Position numbers and translations under genes: made by a program
Notes under the pieces: model-generated
Told to the model about the DNA's origin: nothing
The model's input: only the letters and a program-made list of their open reading frames with translations
Databases searched by the model: none
From: Paludibacter sp. 47-17
Lineage (GTDB): Bacteria; Bacteroidota; Bacteroidia; Bacteroidales; Paludibacteraceae
NCBI GenBank assembly: GCA_001898935.1
Contig: MKVT01000006.1
Coordinates: 62,001 to 126,000, forward strand
Direction of reading: 5' to 3'
DNA length: 64,000 nt
Part shown: one piece after another, positions 44,008 to 51,900 of the stretch
How the letters are laid out: each line of letters opens with the position of its first letter
Numbering within the stretch: position 1 is the stretch's first letter

Positions 44008-44343
44008 TTATTTTTGCTGACCCTGCTGGGCGTCCTGTACCGAGAGGAATACCGATGTTTTATCGACTTTGATACGTACGTTTTCTGCAATCTCAATGAT
44101 GACCGTATTATCGTCTTTCAATTCACGGATTTTTCCGTAGATACCGCCGGAAGTGATTACCTTATCACCTACCTGCATACTCTCACGTTGCTTTTTGATT
44201 TCTTTCTGACGTTTTTGCTGCGGACGGATCATAAAGAAATAGAACACAACAAAAATAAGCACCATCATAAGGATCCCTGAAAGACCGCCGCCCTGTGGTG
44301 CCGGAGCTGCCGCCTGAAGTAAGAATAAATTCATTTCATTCAT
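44008..44343 (-). CDS. yajC: Preprotein translocase subunit YajC
   Basis: YajC associates with SecDF in the Sec translocase. The 111-residue protein has a single membrane helix near the N-terminus (LSGILMMVLIFVVFYFFMI) followed directly by the hallmark RPQQKRQKEIKKQRESMQVG and GDKVITSGGIYGKI. It lies 53 bp after nusB and 12 bp before the ybbR-like gene. Confidence 0.96.
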   Translation of the reverse strand: MNEMNLFLLQAAAPAPQGGGLSGILMMVLIFVVFYFFMIRPQQKRQKEIKKQRESMQVGDKVITSGGIYGKIRELKDDNTVIIEIAENVRIKVDKTSVFLSVQDAQQGQQK

Positions 44344-44396
44344 TTTTTAAATTCTTGTTTATTGATTTGTGTGCAAATATAAAGAAAATTTGCAGA

Positions 44397-45338
44397 CTAT
44401 TTCGAAAACATCACCACTTTTATTAATTTGTTCTGTTCTTTCAACTGGCTCACAATATTGTCGAGCACCCCATTGATAAACGTACCGCTTTTGTCGGTGC
44501 TGTAATTCTTGGCTATTTCGATGTATTCGTTCAGGGTGACATTGACCGGAATCGTAGGAAAGTCCATTAATTCCGACATCGCTACTTCCATAATCAACGT
44601 ATCCATAAAGGCAATACGCTCGAGCTCCCAGTTACGGGTATTCTGATCGATGGTTTCGCGGTACCGGGCTCCGTTGCGCAAGACTCCATGCAGCAGTTTT
44701 TTGGCAAAATCCACGTCTTCGTCGTCCTTGAACATCGGAAGCAAAGCCTGCCCTATACCTTCGGAAGCATCGAAACGCTTAATGGTTTTAAGGATGAAAC
44801 TGATGACGATTTCCACATCATCGGTCCAATAGATGCTTTGCTCTTCAATCGACTCGTCGAGCGCCTCGTTCAGCAGAATTACTTTTTTGTAAATCTTCTT
44901 CCAAAGCTCTTTATCGGTTTCGTAATCGGAACTGTCCAGCGCCATGTAGTCGGCATAAAAATCGGTACTCTGAATTTCTTCGTACAGTTCTTTCAGCACA
45001 TCCTGATTGTTGGCCCAACTTAATTTATGCTCGGCAAGGTACGACTTCAGGTGTACGTTGGTACGCAGTTGTTTCAGAAACAAATTATCGACAAAACGGG
45101 TATTGGGGTTCAAATCGTCGGCGGTAGGACGGAGTTTGGTTTTTCGTGCTTCCAGTTTTTGTACCGCGAAATCGGTAATGGCAACAGCGAGATTCAACAA
45201 ATGATAGTAAAGGTCGTACGTTTTTTCGATGCTGTAAAACAACTCTTTCTCCACCATTAAAGCGGTTTTGTCGCCACTTTTGTAATAGGAATACAAGATT
45301 TGAATAATCTTGATCCGCAATAAAACACGATTGATCAT
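44397..45338 (-). CDS. nusB: Transcription antitermination factor NusB
   Basis: NusB binds boxA RNA with S10 in rRNA antitermination complexes. The 313-residue protein is the long Bacteroidota form: the N-terminal half (about 1-170) is an extension starting MINRVLLRIKIIQILYSYY, and the C-terminal half carries the canonical NusB helices with RNWELERIAFMDTLIMEVAMSEL and IPVNVTLNEYIEIAKNYSTDKSGTFINGVLD. It heads the ten-gene leftward operon ending at mfd and has its own promoter. Confidence 0.94.
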   Translation of the reverse strand: MINRVLLRIKIIQILYSYYKSGDKTALMVEKELFYSIEKTYDLYYHLLNLAVAITDFAVQKLEARKTKLRPTADDLNPNTRFVDNLFLKQLRTNVHLKSYLAEHKLSWANNQDVLKELYEEIQSTDFYADYMALDSSDYETDKELWKKIYKKVILLNEALDESIEEQSIYWTDDVEIVISFILKTIKRFDASEGIGQALLPMFKDDEDVDFAKKLLHGVLRNGARYRETIDQNTRNWELERIAFMDTLIMEVAMSELMDFPTIPVNVTLNEYIEIAKNYSTDKSGTFINGVLDNIVSQLKEQNKLIKVVMFSK

Positions 45339-45368
45339 AAAGTAATGTGAACGTTTTCAAATTTGCGA

Positions 45369-45376
45369 CAAAGATA
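45369..45376 (-). promoter_or_regulatory. -7 box of the nusB operon promoter
   Basis: TATCTTTG on the minus strand, 31 bases before the nusB ATG. The sequence upstream is T-rich without a distinct TTTG. Confidence 0.6.
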
Positions 45377-45508
45377 GTCTATTTTAAAGAAAAAACGGCT
45401 TAATGTTTGTAAAATTCAAAAAAAATACTGAAATTTGACGTCTTCAGAGCTTAAGGTTCACGAAAAACGTTAAAGCACTTAATATCAGCATTATAGTAAA
45501 AACTCGAC

Positions 45509-45901
45509 ATGGAAGCAGAGAAAAGAAAAGTGGATTTTGAAAAAAAAGACAATGAGATTATCTATTCTAAGTCAATAAAGGCTGGAAAAAGAATCTATTA
45601 CCTGGATGTAAAGAAAAGCAGAAACGAAGATCTTTTTTTGGCGATCACCGAAAGCAAAAAAAAAGTTAACGGATTTGAACAGGACGCTCAGGTGACGTAC
45701 GAAAAACATAAGATTTTTCTTTATAAGGAAGATTTTAACAAGTTTATGGAAGGATTGGAGGATGTGATTGGATTTATAAAACGCGAACAGGGCGAGGTAT
45801 TGCCACGTCCGGCCGAAGCTCAGCAACCCGACGAAACCGAAGCGGCCGAAGAACAAGCTACTGAAGTAAAAAAAGGATTCTTCGACAAATTTAAATTCTG
45901 A
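45509..45901 (+). CDS. PUR-alpha-like nucleic acid-binding protein (DUF3276)
   Basis: The 130-residue protein has one PUR repeat (IIYSKSIKAGKRIYYLDVKKSRNEDLFLAITESKK, then KHKIFLYKEDFNKFMEGLEDVIGFI) and an acidic, Glu/Ala-rich tail ending KKGFFDKFKF. Bacteroidota PUR proteins dimerise to form the fold that needs two repeats in animal Pur-alpha and bind single-stranded nucleic acid. It is divergent from nusB with a 170-bp gap and is followed by ltaE after eight bases. No TAnnTTTG box is obvious directly before it. Confidence 0.9.
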   Translation: MEAEKRKVDFEKKDNEIIYSKSIKAGKRIYYLDVKKSRNEDLFLAITESKKKVNGFEQDAQVTYEKHKIFLYKEDFNKFMEGLEDVIGFIKREQGEVLPRPAEAQQPDETEAAEEQATEVKKGFFDKFKF

Positions 45902-45909
45902 CCATCTAC

Positions 45910-46944
45910 ATGAAAGCTTTTGCAAGCGATAATTATTCAGGTATACACCCCGAGATACTTGAAGCAATCTCTGACGCCAATTTATCACATGCCGTTTCGT
46001 ATGGCGACGATGCCATCACCGCCCGGGCCAACGCCTTATTCGAACACCTCTTCGGCCCCGTCAAAACACTGTATACTTTCAACGGTACCGGCGCCAATGT
46101 CGTAGCATTGAAATGTGCCGCTTTACCTTTTCAATCGGTAATATGTACCCAATTTGCGCATATCCATGTAGACGAGTGCGGCGCCCCCGTACAGGCCGTT
46201 GGCTGCACCTTACTACCCTTGCCCAGCCCCGACGGGAAACTCACTCCTGCCATGGTGCAACCCTTGCTTTCGGCCAAAGGAAATGTACATCACAACCAGC
46301 CCAAGGTAATTTCCATCAGTCAGAGTACCGAACTGGGTACGGTTTATACACTCGATGAAGTGCGTGCGCTGTGCGATTTTGCCCATGCCAACGATATGTA
46401 TGTGCATCTCGATGGTGCCCGCATCGCGAATGCTGTTGCTGCGCTTGGAACCGGGCTGAAAGAAGCCACCGTCGACTGCGGGGTCGACATCATGAGCTTC
46501 GGAGGTACTAAAAACGGCTTGATGATAGGCGAAGCAGTCCTGATTTTTAACAACGAACTGAAACAACATGCCGACTACTATCATAAGCAATCGGCACAGT
46601 TGTTCTCGAAAAACCGCTTTATTGCAGCCCAGTTCGTGGCTTTACTGAGCAACGACCTCTGGAAACGGATGGCTTTGCATGCCAATGCCATGGCCCAACT
46701 ACTGGCATCGGAAGTAAGTAAAATCGAAGGAGTAACCGTCACCCGCCCTACCGACGCCAATGGGGTTTTTGCCATCATTCCTCCCGAAGCCATAGAGCCA
46801 CTACAGAAGCAATTCCGTTTTTATGTATGGGACGAATCGACGCTCGAACTTCGTTGGATGTGTTCGTTCGATACCACCGAGGAAGAAGTATATGGCTTCG
46901 TAGCGGTATTAAAACAATTAATTGCCGGCCTCGGCAACGTATAA
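45910..46944 (+). CDS. ltaE: Low-specificity L-threonine aldolase
   Basis: A PLP enzyme that splits threonine or allo-threonine to glycine and acetaldehyde. The 344-residue protein starts MKAFASDNYSGIHPEIL, has the SQSTELGTVYTLDEVRAL and HLDGARIANAVAALG blocks and the PLP lysine in MSFGGTKNGLMIGEAV. It starts eight bases after the PUR-like gene. Its 3' end overlaps the 3' end of the nfeD-like gene on the other strand by 27 bases. Confidence 0.93.
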   Translation: MKAFASDNYSGIHPEILEAISDANLSHAVSYGDDAITARANALFEHLFGPVKTLYTFNGTGANVVALKCAALPFQSVICTQFAHIHVDECGAPVQAVGCTLLPLPSPDGKLTPAMVQPLLSAKGNVHHNQPKVISISQSTELGTVYTLDEVRALCDFAHANDMYVHLDGARIANAVAALGTGLKEATVDCGVDIMSFGGTKNGLMIGEAVLIFNNELKQHADYYHKQSAQLFSKNRFIAAQFVALLSNDLWKRMALHANAMAQLLASEVSKIEGVTVTRPTDANGVFAIIPPEAIEPLQKQFRFYVWDESTLELRWMCSFDTTEEEVYGFVAVLKQLIAGLGNV

Positions 46945-48309
46945 CTGCCCCATTTCAAAACGAACCACACGCACAGAAGTCGAAGCCGCGATAAACCCGC
47001 CTTCGGAAACCGCATCGTACAGCTGCCCGTCGATCTTTATCTTGCCCGAAGGGCGGAGATCGGAATGAGCAATACCCTGCCGCCCTACCAGGTCCTTCCA
47101 TTTCATCTCAACACTCACATAGCCCTGGCTCGATTCCAGGTTGGTGTTGAGGGCAATATTCCGGAAGATGCCTTTGCTTCCTATCCGCGAACTGAGGTAA
47201 AGCACCAGCGCGAAACCCAATCCGACACCCAATATAACCGTTATCAGGGCCTTACCCACTCCACCGGTTTCCACTCCGTCAAAGTTGAAATCCACATTTT
47301 CGAGCAAACTAAGCGTAAGACCGGCCACCACCAGTACTATTCCCGATATACCGGCAATTCCGAATCCGGGAATCACGAAAATCTCGATCGCAATCAGCAC
47401 CAATCCGATGATAAACACGATAATCTCCCAATTGGCCGCCAAACCTTCGATATACAGGGGTGCAAAATAAAGCAGGGCGGCTGTGATCGATACAATGAGC
47501 GGAAAGCCTACACCCGGAGTTTGCAACTCGAAATAAATCCCCCCGATAATCAGCATGATCAATATCCCCTGAAACACCGAACTCATCAGAAAACCACGTA
47601 AATTATCCATGACAGTGGGCTCGTAGGTGATCAATTCGTATTCGCCGATAGCCAGATGCCTGGTAATAACTTCCTCCACACTTTCGGCCAAGCCTTCGCA
47701 ATATCCGTACTGCTGTGCTTCCAGCGCTGTAAATGTAAGGGTCTTACCCGAATCAATCAAATTGGGAACCACGGTCCGTTCATCTACCATTGCTTCGGCA
47801 ATTAAAGGATCACGCCTCCATTTGTAGGTCGTATCGTTACCATTCACGAGGGTATCTTTCCCCTGTGCTTCGGCAGTAGCCCGCATCGTGGCCCGCATGT
47901 ACGACTGATATTTATCGGGCATCTCCGAACCGGTCTGATTCACTACCGTGGCAGCCCCTATACTTCCGCCGGGACGCATAAAAATCTTATCGCAGGCCAA
48001 GGAGATCAACGCTCCCGCCGAGGCGGCATTGTTGTCGATGAAGACATACACTGGAATCGCCGAATTAAGAATTTTTGTGCGAATCGAATCGGCATAAACA
48101 ACCTCGCCGCCGTAGGTATTCATATGAATCAGTACCGCGTCGGCATTTTTCTCTTTCGCCTGTTCAAATCCTTTCTGAACATACAACCAGGTCGTACTTC
48201 CGATATCACGTTTAATGTTGATCTTAAAAATCACTGTATCAGCAGCATGAATCCAACACATGCTAACAAATAACAATGCGAACGTTAAAAAAACTGATTT
48301 TTTCTCCAT
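46918..48309 (-). CDS. NfeD family protein with ClpP-class serine protease domain
   Basis: Long NfeD proteins join a periplasmic ClpP-like protease to a membrane domain and an OB-fold, and often work with SPFH/stomatin proteins in membrane quality control. The 463-residue protein has a signal segment (FLTFALLFVSMCWIHA), the protease domain with the catalytic Ser in NNAASAGALISLACDKI, membrane helices at about 235-375 (GILIMLIIGGIYFELQTPGVGFPLI, WEIIVFIIGLVLIAIEIFVIPGFG, VILGVGLGFALVLYL), and a C-terminal OB domain ending ASTSVRVVRFEMGQLYVA. No SPFH gene is adjacent. Confidence 0.93.
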   Translation of the reverse strand: MEKKSVFLTFALLFVSMCWIHAADTVIFKINIKRDIGSTTWLYVQKGFEQAKEKNADAVLIHMNTYGGEVVYADSIRTKILNSAIPVYVFIDNNAASAGALISLACDKIFMRPGGSIGAATVVNQTGSEMPDKYQSYMRATMRATAEAQGKDTLVNGNDTTYKWRRDPLIAEAMVDERTVVPNLIDSGKTLTFTALEAQQYGYCEGLAESVEEVITRHLAIGEYELITYEPTVMDNLRGFLMSSVFQGILIMLIIGGIYFELQTPGVGFPLIVSITAALLYFAPLYIEGLAANWEIIVFIIGLVLIAIEIFVIPGFGIAGISGIVLVVAGLTLSLLENVDFNFDGVETGGVGKALITVILGVGLGFALVLYLSSRIGSKGIFRNIALNTNLESSQGYVSVEMKWKDLVGRQGIAHSDLRPSGKIKIDGQLYDAVSEGGFIAASTSVRVVRFEMGQLYVAEAGN

Positions 48310-48328
48310 TTTTTGAAATATTTTTGCA

Positions 48329-48336
48329 CAAATATA
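48329..48336 (-). promoter_or_regulatory. -7 box of the nfeD-like gene
   Basis: TATATTTG on the minus strand, 20 bases before the ATG; fits TAnnTTTG. Confidence 0.5.
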
Positions 48337-48359
48337 ATCATTATTCCAAAATATATCTC

Positions 48360-48367
48360 TATATTTG
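48360..48367 (+). promoter_or_regulatory. -7 box upstream of the second ECF sigma gene
   Basis: TATATTTG matches TAnnTTTG. It would give a leader of about 120 bases, long compared with other genes here. The 184-bp gap holds no other clear element. Confidence 0.45.
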
Positions 48368-48493
48368 TACCGGTTAAAGTAAAAAAACGACTTTTTCCAG
48401 GCGCTCTTTAAAGCACATTGTTCAGTATAGATAACTGACCGTCAATTACTTGCTTGTAAAATCTGTATTTAATCACACAAAAATTTACAGAAA

Positions 48494-49000
48494 ATGAAAA
48501 ATGTACACATTGAAAATGAGCTGGTAGCGTTGCAAAGTAATATGAGAAATTTTGCTTTTTCACTGACCTTGAATCGTGAAGAAGCAGAAGATCTGTTACA
48601 GGACACTACCCTGAAAGTATTGGACAATCAGGAGAAATTTACCGACAATGTCAACTTCAAAGGATGGGTATTAACCATCATGAAGAACATCTTCATCAAC
48701 AATTACCGTAAGATTGTTCGGAATCAAACTGTTGTTGATCGCACGGAAGACCTGCACCACCTGAATCTTCCGCAAAACTCCGGCTTCGACAGCCCCGAGG
48801 GTTCGTACGCGATTGGTGAAATAAACAACAGCATTCAATCATTCGCCGACGAATACCGCATTCCTTTCTCGATGCACGTTCAGGGGTTCAAATACGAAGA
48901 AATCGCCGAACACATGAATCTGCCCATAGGGACCGTTAAGAGTCGTATTTTCTTAGCCCGTAAGCGGTTGCAGGAACAATTAAGAGATTACCGGTACTAA
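48494..49000 (+). CDS. ECF-type RNA polymerase sigma factor
   Basis: The 168-residue protein has region 2 (LTLNREEAEDLLQDTTLKVLDN and NVNFKGWVLTIMKNIFINNYRK) and region 4 (PFSMHVQGFKYEEIAEHMNLPIGTVKSRIFLARKRLQEQL). A classical E/D-AEDLLQDT core-binding motif and TVKSRI recognition helix make the call firm. No anti-sigma factor is adjacent, unlike the sigma gene at 12492-13040. The Bacteroidota EcfG/sigW-like stress group includes such orphan factors. A strong terminator follows, so it is a single-gene unit. Confidence 0.95.
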   Translation: MKNVHIENELVALQSNMRNFAFSLTLNREEAEDLLQDTTLKVLDNQEKFTDNVNFKGWVLTIMKNIFINNYRKIVRNQTVVDRTEDLHHLNLPQNSGFDSPEGSYAIGEINNSIQSFADEYRIPFSMHVQGFKYEEIAEHMNLPIGTVKSRIFLARKRLQEQLRDYRY

Positions 49001-49014
49001 GGTACACTAATTAT

Positions 49015-49046
49015 AAAAAACCGCGGAACAATCTGCGGTTTTTTTT
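49015..49046 (+). terminator. Terminator of the second ECF sigma gene
   Basis: AAAAAACCGC pairs with GCGGTTTTTT, with inner bases GGA and TCT extending the stem, followed by more T. Confidence 0.9.
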
Positions 49047-49067
49047 GTTAAAGAAGTAGCCCTATAA

Positions 49068-49463
49068 ATGGATATGAACGAAGGTATTATTATGCTCGGC
49101 AGCAACGTCAATGCCGATGAAAACATCCGCATTGCAAAAGAGAGGATCAACGACAAATTTGAAATTGTCGCTGAAAGCACTATACTTATCACTTTACCTC
49201 GTAAAGACAAGTACAAAAACTACTTTCTGAATCAAGCCATCATGATATTATCGGATGAATATTACGCCGATACGGTCAAGTTTTTCAAACAAATTGAAAA
49301 AGAACTCGGACGAACCGAAAGTGGCAAGGAAGAAGGATCGATCCCCATCGATATCGATTTTGTGTTTTGGAACAATACGGCCATGCGCAACGATTACGAA
49401 CGCTGGGATTTTGTACGGACCTGCATCGACCAGATCAAAGACAAACCTTTTTATAAATCCTGA
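49068..49463 (+). CDS. HPPK (FolK)-like protein, short and divergent
   Basis: HPPK pyrophosphorylates hydroxymethyl-dihydropterin in folate synthesis. The 131-residue protein starts with a recognisable GSN block (IIMLGSNVNADENIRIAKERI) and has the two metal-binding aspartates in IPIDIDFVFWN. It differs from ordinary FolK (about 150-160 residues): the YxTxPWG-type loop is replaced, and the region after IDID lacks the conserved RxFVLxPL end. The family match is reasonable, but catalytic competence is uncertain, and it may have taken another role. The start could also be the ATG at 49074. It overlaps nhaC by 13 bases at the 3' end. Confidence 0.7.
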   Translation: MDMNEGIIMLGSNVNADENIRIAKERINDKFEIVAESTILITLPRKDKYKNYFLNQAIMILSDEYYADTVKFFKQIEKELGRTESGKEEGSIPIDIDFVFWNNTAMRNDYERWDFVRTCIDQIKDKPFYKS

Positions 49464-50887
49464 GTACGGCGCCGGCCGATGATGCCGGCAACTACCACGC
49501 TCATTACCGGACTCAGGTAATTGAAAAATGCGAAGGGAAAATACGCAAGCGTTGCTACTCCCAGCACTGTACTTTGTGTCATACCGCACGAGTTCCAGGG
49601 TATCAGCGCCGAAGTCACAGTTACGCTATCCTCCATACTCCGGCTCAACAGCTTACTCTCAAATCCCCGTTTTTCGTACAGCTCCTTGTAGATATTGCCG
49701 GTCAGAATCAGCCCCAGGTACTGATCGCCCATCGTGAGATTGGCCAGCACGCCGGTGGCTACCGTGGAACTTACCAAACCTGTTACCGAGTGAATACGAC
49801 GAATCAGAAACACAGTAATGCTTTCGATCATTCGCGTGGCAGCCATGGCAGCCCCAAAGGTAGTGGCACATAAAATAATCCAGACCGTGTTCAACATCCC
49901 CTGCATCCCCCTTGTTGCCACGAGCTCATTTACCTCGGCATTGCCTGTTTCCAGGGCCGTACTGCCGAAGGTGGAATAAAACGCTCCTCTTAATAACTCC
50001 AACTCCGGCCCTCCGCCCCGGCTGCCGATTTCCCGGATCAATCCGGGTTGAAACACGACCGCTGCACCAAGCGCCAGCAACATCGATAAAAAAAGCGTTA
50101 CTAATGCCGGCCAGCGCCGGATAATCATGAGGGTAGTGAGCAGCGGAACCAGCAACAACCAGGGCGAAAGTACGAAACGACGGGTAAGAATTTCCTCATA
50201 ATGCGTAGCCGCCCCCGAACCCGAGGAGGGCGCCAACCACCCTGCCAGGGCATATAAAAGCAAGGTAATCGCAAATGAGGGAATGGTCGTATTAAGCATA
50301 TAGCGGATATGCGTAAAAAGAGGCGTACCGGTAACCGACGAGGCCAGTACGGTAGTATCCGACAGTGGCGATATTTTATCCCCGAAATAAGCTCCCGAAA
50401 CAATGGCTCCGGCTATCCAGCCTTCGGCAAAACCCAGCGCTTTCCCAATGCCCAGCAATGCCAACCCTACCGTGGCAATAGTAGTCCACGAACTACCGGT
50501 GAGCACCGACACCACGGCACTTATTACACATGCCGCCAGTAAAAAAACAGCCGGATGAATCAGTTTCATACCATAAACAATAAACAAGGGCACTACCCCG
50601 CTGAGCATCCAGGTGGCCGAGAGTGCTCCGATGATAAGCAGGATAATAAGCGCACTTGAAATATTTTTGAAATTCCGGTGCAGCTGCTTTTCAAAATCGC
50701 TCCAGTGAAAAGGGATGGTAAAACGCCCGAGCAGCAAAGCAAAGCCGGCAGCTGCCAACAGCGACATCTGACTGGCACCGCTGAGGGCGTCGACCCCAAA
50801 AAGCACCAACGATAAGGCTACCAGTATTATTAATACCACCACGGGCATTATGGCGATCAGCGGCGAGGGCAAGGGATGTTGCTTCAT
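49451..50887 (-). CDS. nhaC: Na+/H+ antiporter NhaC
   Basis: NhaC exchanges sodium for protons across the inner membrane. The ATG at 50887 (MKQHPLPSPLIAIMPVVVL) gives 478 residues; the frame is open 258 bases further upstream, but that part is not hydrophobic and covers the intergenic promoters. About ten or more membrane helices are visible. Family blocks include SGAYFGDKISPLSDTTVLASSVTG (split around residue 230) and LTMGDQYLGLILTGNIYKELY. It is divergent from the nucleoside phosphorylase gene. Confidence 0.92.
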   Translation of the reverse strand: MKQHPLPSPLIAIMPVVVLIILVALSLVLFGVDALSGASQMSLLAAAGFALLLGRFTIPFHWSDFEKQLHRNFKNISSALIILLIIGALSATWMLSGVVPLFIVYGMKLIHPAVFLLAACVISAVVSVLTGSSWTTIATVGLALLGIGKALGFAEGWIAGAIVSGAYFGDKISPLSDTTVLASSVTGTPLFTHIRYMLNTTIPSFAITLLLYALAGWLAPSSGSGAATHYEEILTRRFVLSPWLLLVPLLTTLMIIRRWPALVTLFLSMLLALGAAVVFQPGLIREIGSRGGGPELELLRGAFYSTFGSTALETGNAEVNELVATRGMQGMLNTVWIILCATTFGAAMAATRMIESITVFLIRRIHSVTGLVSSTVATGVLANLTMGDQYLGLILTGNIYKELYEKRGFESKLLSRSMEDSVTVTSALIPWNSCGMTQSTVLGVATLAYFPFAFFNYLSPVMSVVVAGIIGRRRTQDL

Positions 50888-50941
50888 AGAACTAATGCTA
50901 CAATTAAAGCAGGGTTGTGTAATTCGGAATTCTGCCGGCTG

Positions 50942-50949
50942 CAAAGATA
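50942..50949 (-). promoter_or_regulatory. -7 box of the nhaC promoter
   Basis: TATCTTTG on the minus strand; TTTA lies 18 bases upstream of it. Leader of about 50 bases before ATG 50887. Confidence 0.65.
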
Positions 50950-50957
50950 GAGAATTA

Positions 50958-50988
50958 TTGCTGTAAGTAAATAAAATCATTATCTTTG
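50958..50988 (+). promoter_or_regulatory. Promoter of the nucleoside phosphorylase gene
   Basis: TTGC (50958-50961), 19 bases, then TATCTTTG (50981-50988), 26 bases before the ATG. It is divergent from and nearly back to back with the nhaC promoter. Confidence 0.75.
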
Positions 50989-51014
50989 TACGGTACATAT
51001 TTAATACAACAACT

Positions 51015-51890
51015 ATGAGTGCACGATATTTCCCGCCTTCCGAATTAATCGTCAACGCGGATGGCAGTATTTTCCACCTGCATGTGCAACCCGAACAACT
51101 GGCCGACAGGGTGATTCTGGTCGGCGATCCCGGCCGGGTGGCCAATGTAGCCGGTCATTTTGACACGATCGAATGTGACATTTCCAACCGGGAGTTTAAA
51201 ACCATAACAGGATCGTATAAAGGCAAGCGTATCACGGTACTTTCCACCGGAATAGGCACCGACAATATTGATATTGTAGTGAACGAACTCGATGCCCTGG
51301 CCAATATCGATTTATCGACCCGGATGGAAAAACCTGTATTCAGGCAGCTCACGCTGGTTCGTATCGGTACTTCGGGCGGAATGCAACCCGACATCCCCCT
51401 CGGCAGCTTTCTTATTTCCGAAAAATCGATCGGATTCGATGGGATGCTCAATTTCTACGAAGGACGTGATGCCGTGAGCGATCTCCCGTTTGAAGAAGCG
51501 CTGAAACAGCAGCTGGAATGGAACCCTCAGCTGGCAGCCCCGTATGTAGTGGATGCCGATGCCGGACTTGTCGAACAAATTGGAAGGGACGATATGATCC
51601 GCGGAGTAACCATTTCGGCCAATGGATTTTATGGTCCGCAGGGTCGTGTGTTGCGCATCGGGCTCGCCGACCCGCGTATCAACGACAAAATTGAAGCGTT
51701 CCGCTTCAAGCACTATAAAATCACCAACTACGAAATGGAAGGTTCGGCAATTGCAGGTCTGTCGAAAATGATGGGCCATAAGGCTATGACTGTATGCTGC
51801 GTGATCGCCAATCGCCGTGTAGAAGCTGCCAACACCAATTACCAACCCTATATCGAAGAATTGATTGTGAAGGTACTGGATAGAATTTAA
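51015..51890 (+). CDS. Nucleoside phosphorylase, uridine phosphorylase-like
   Basis: The 291-residue protein belongs to the PNP/UDP family that splits nucleosides with phosphate. It has the phosphate-binding VILVGDPGRVANVA, VLSTGIGTDNIDIVVNELDAL, LVRIGTSGGMQPDIPLGSF and the purine/pyrimidine-site ITNYEMEGSAIAGLSKMMGH. The layout fits uridine phosphorylase of Bacteroidota, but substrate choice between uridine and other nucleosides cannot be settled by eye. mnmE follows after 10 bp and is likely co-transcribed. Confidence 0.9.
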   Translation: MSARYFPPSELIVNADGSIFHLHVQPEQLADRVILVGDPGRVANVAGHFDTIECDISNREFKTITGSYKGKRITVLSTGIGTDNIDIVVNELDALANIDLSTRMEKPVFRQLTLVRIGTSGGMQPDIPLGSFLISEKSIGFDGMLNFYEGRDAVSDLPFEEALKQQLEWNPQLAAPYVVDADAGLVEQIGRDDMIRGVTISANGFYGPQGRVLRIGLADPRINDKIEAFRFKHYKITNYEMEGSAIAGLSKMMGHKAMTVCCVIANRRVEAANTNYQPYIEELIVKVLDRI

Positions 51891-51900
51891 TAGCACAGGA

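Noticed and set aside
50888-51145. N-terminal extension of nhaC
   Set aside because: The extra 86 residues are not hydrophobic, have no family match and would cover two divergent promoters; MKQHPLPSPL at 50887 is a typical start.
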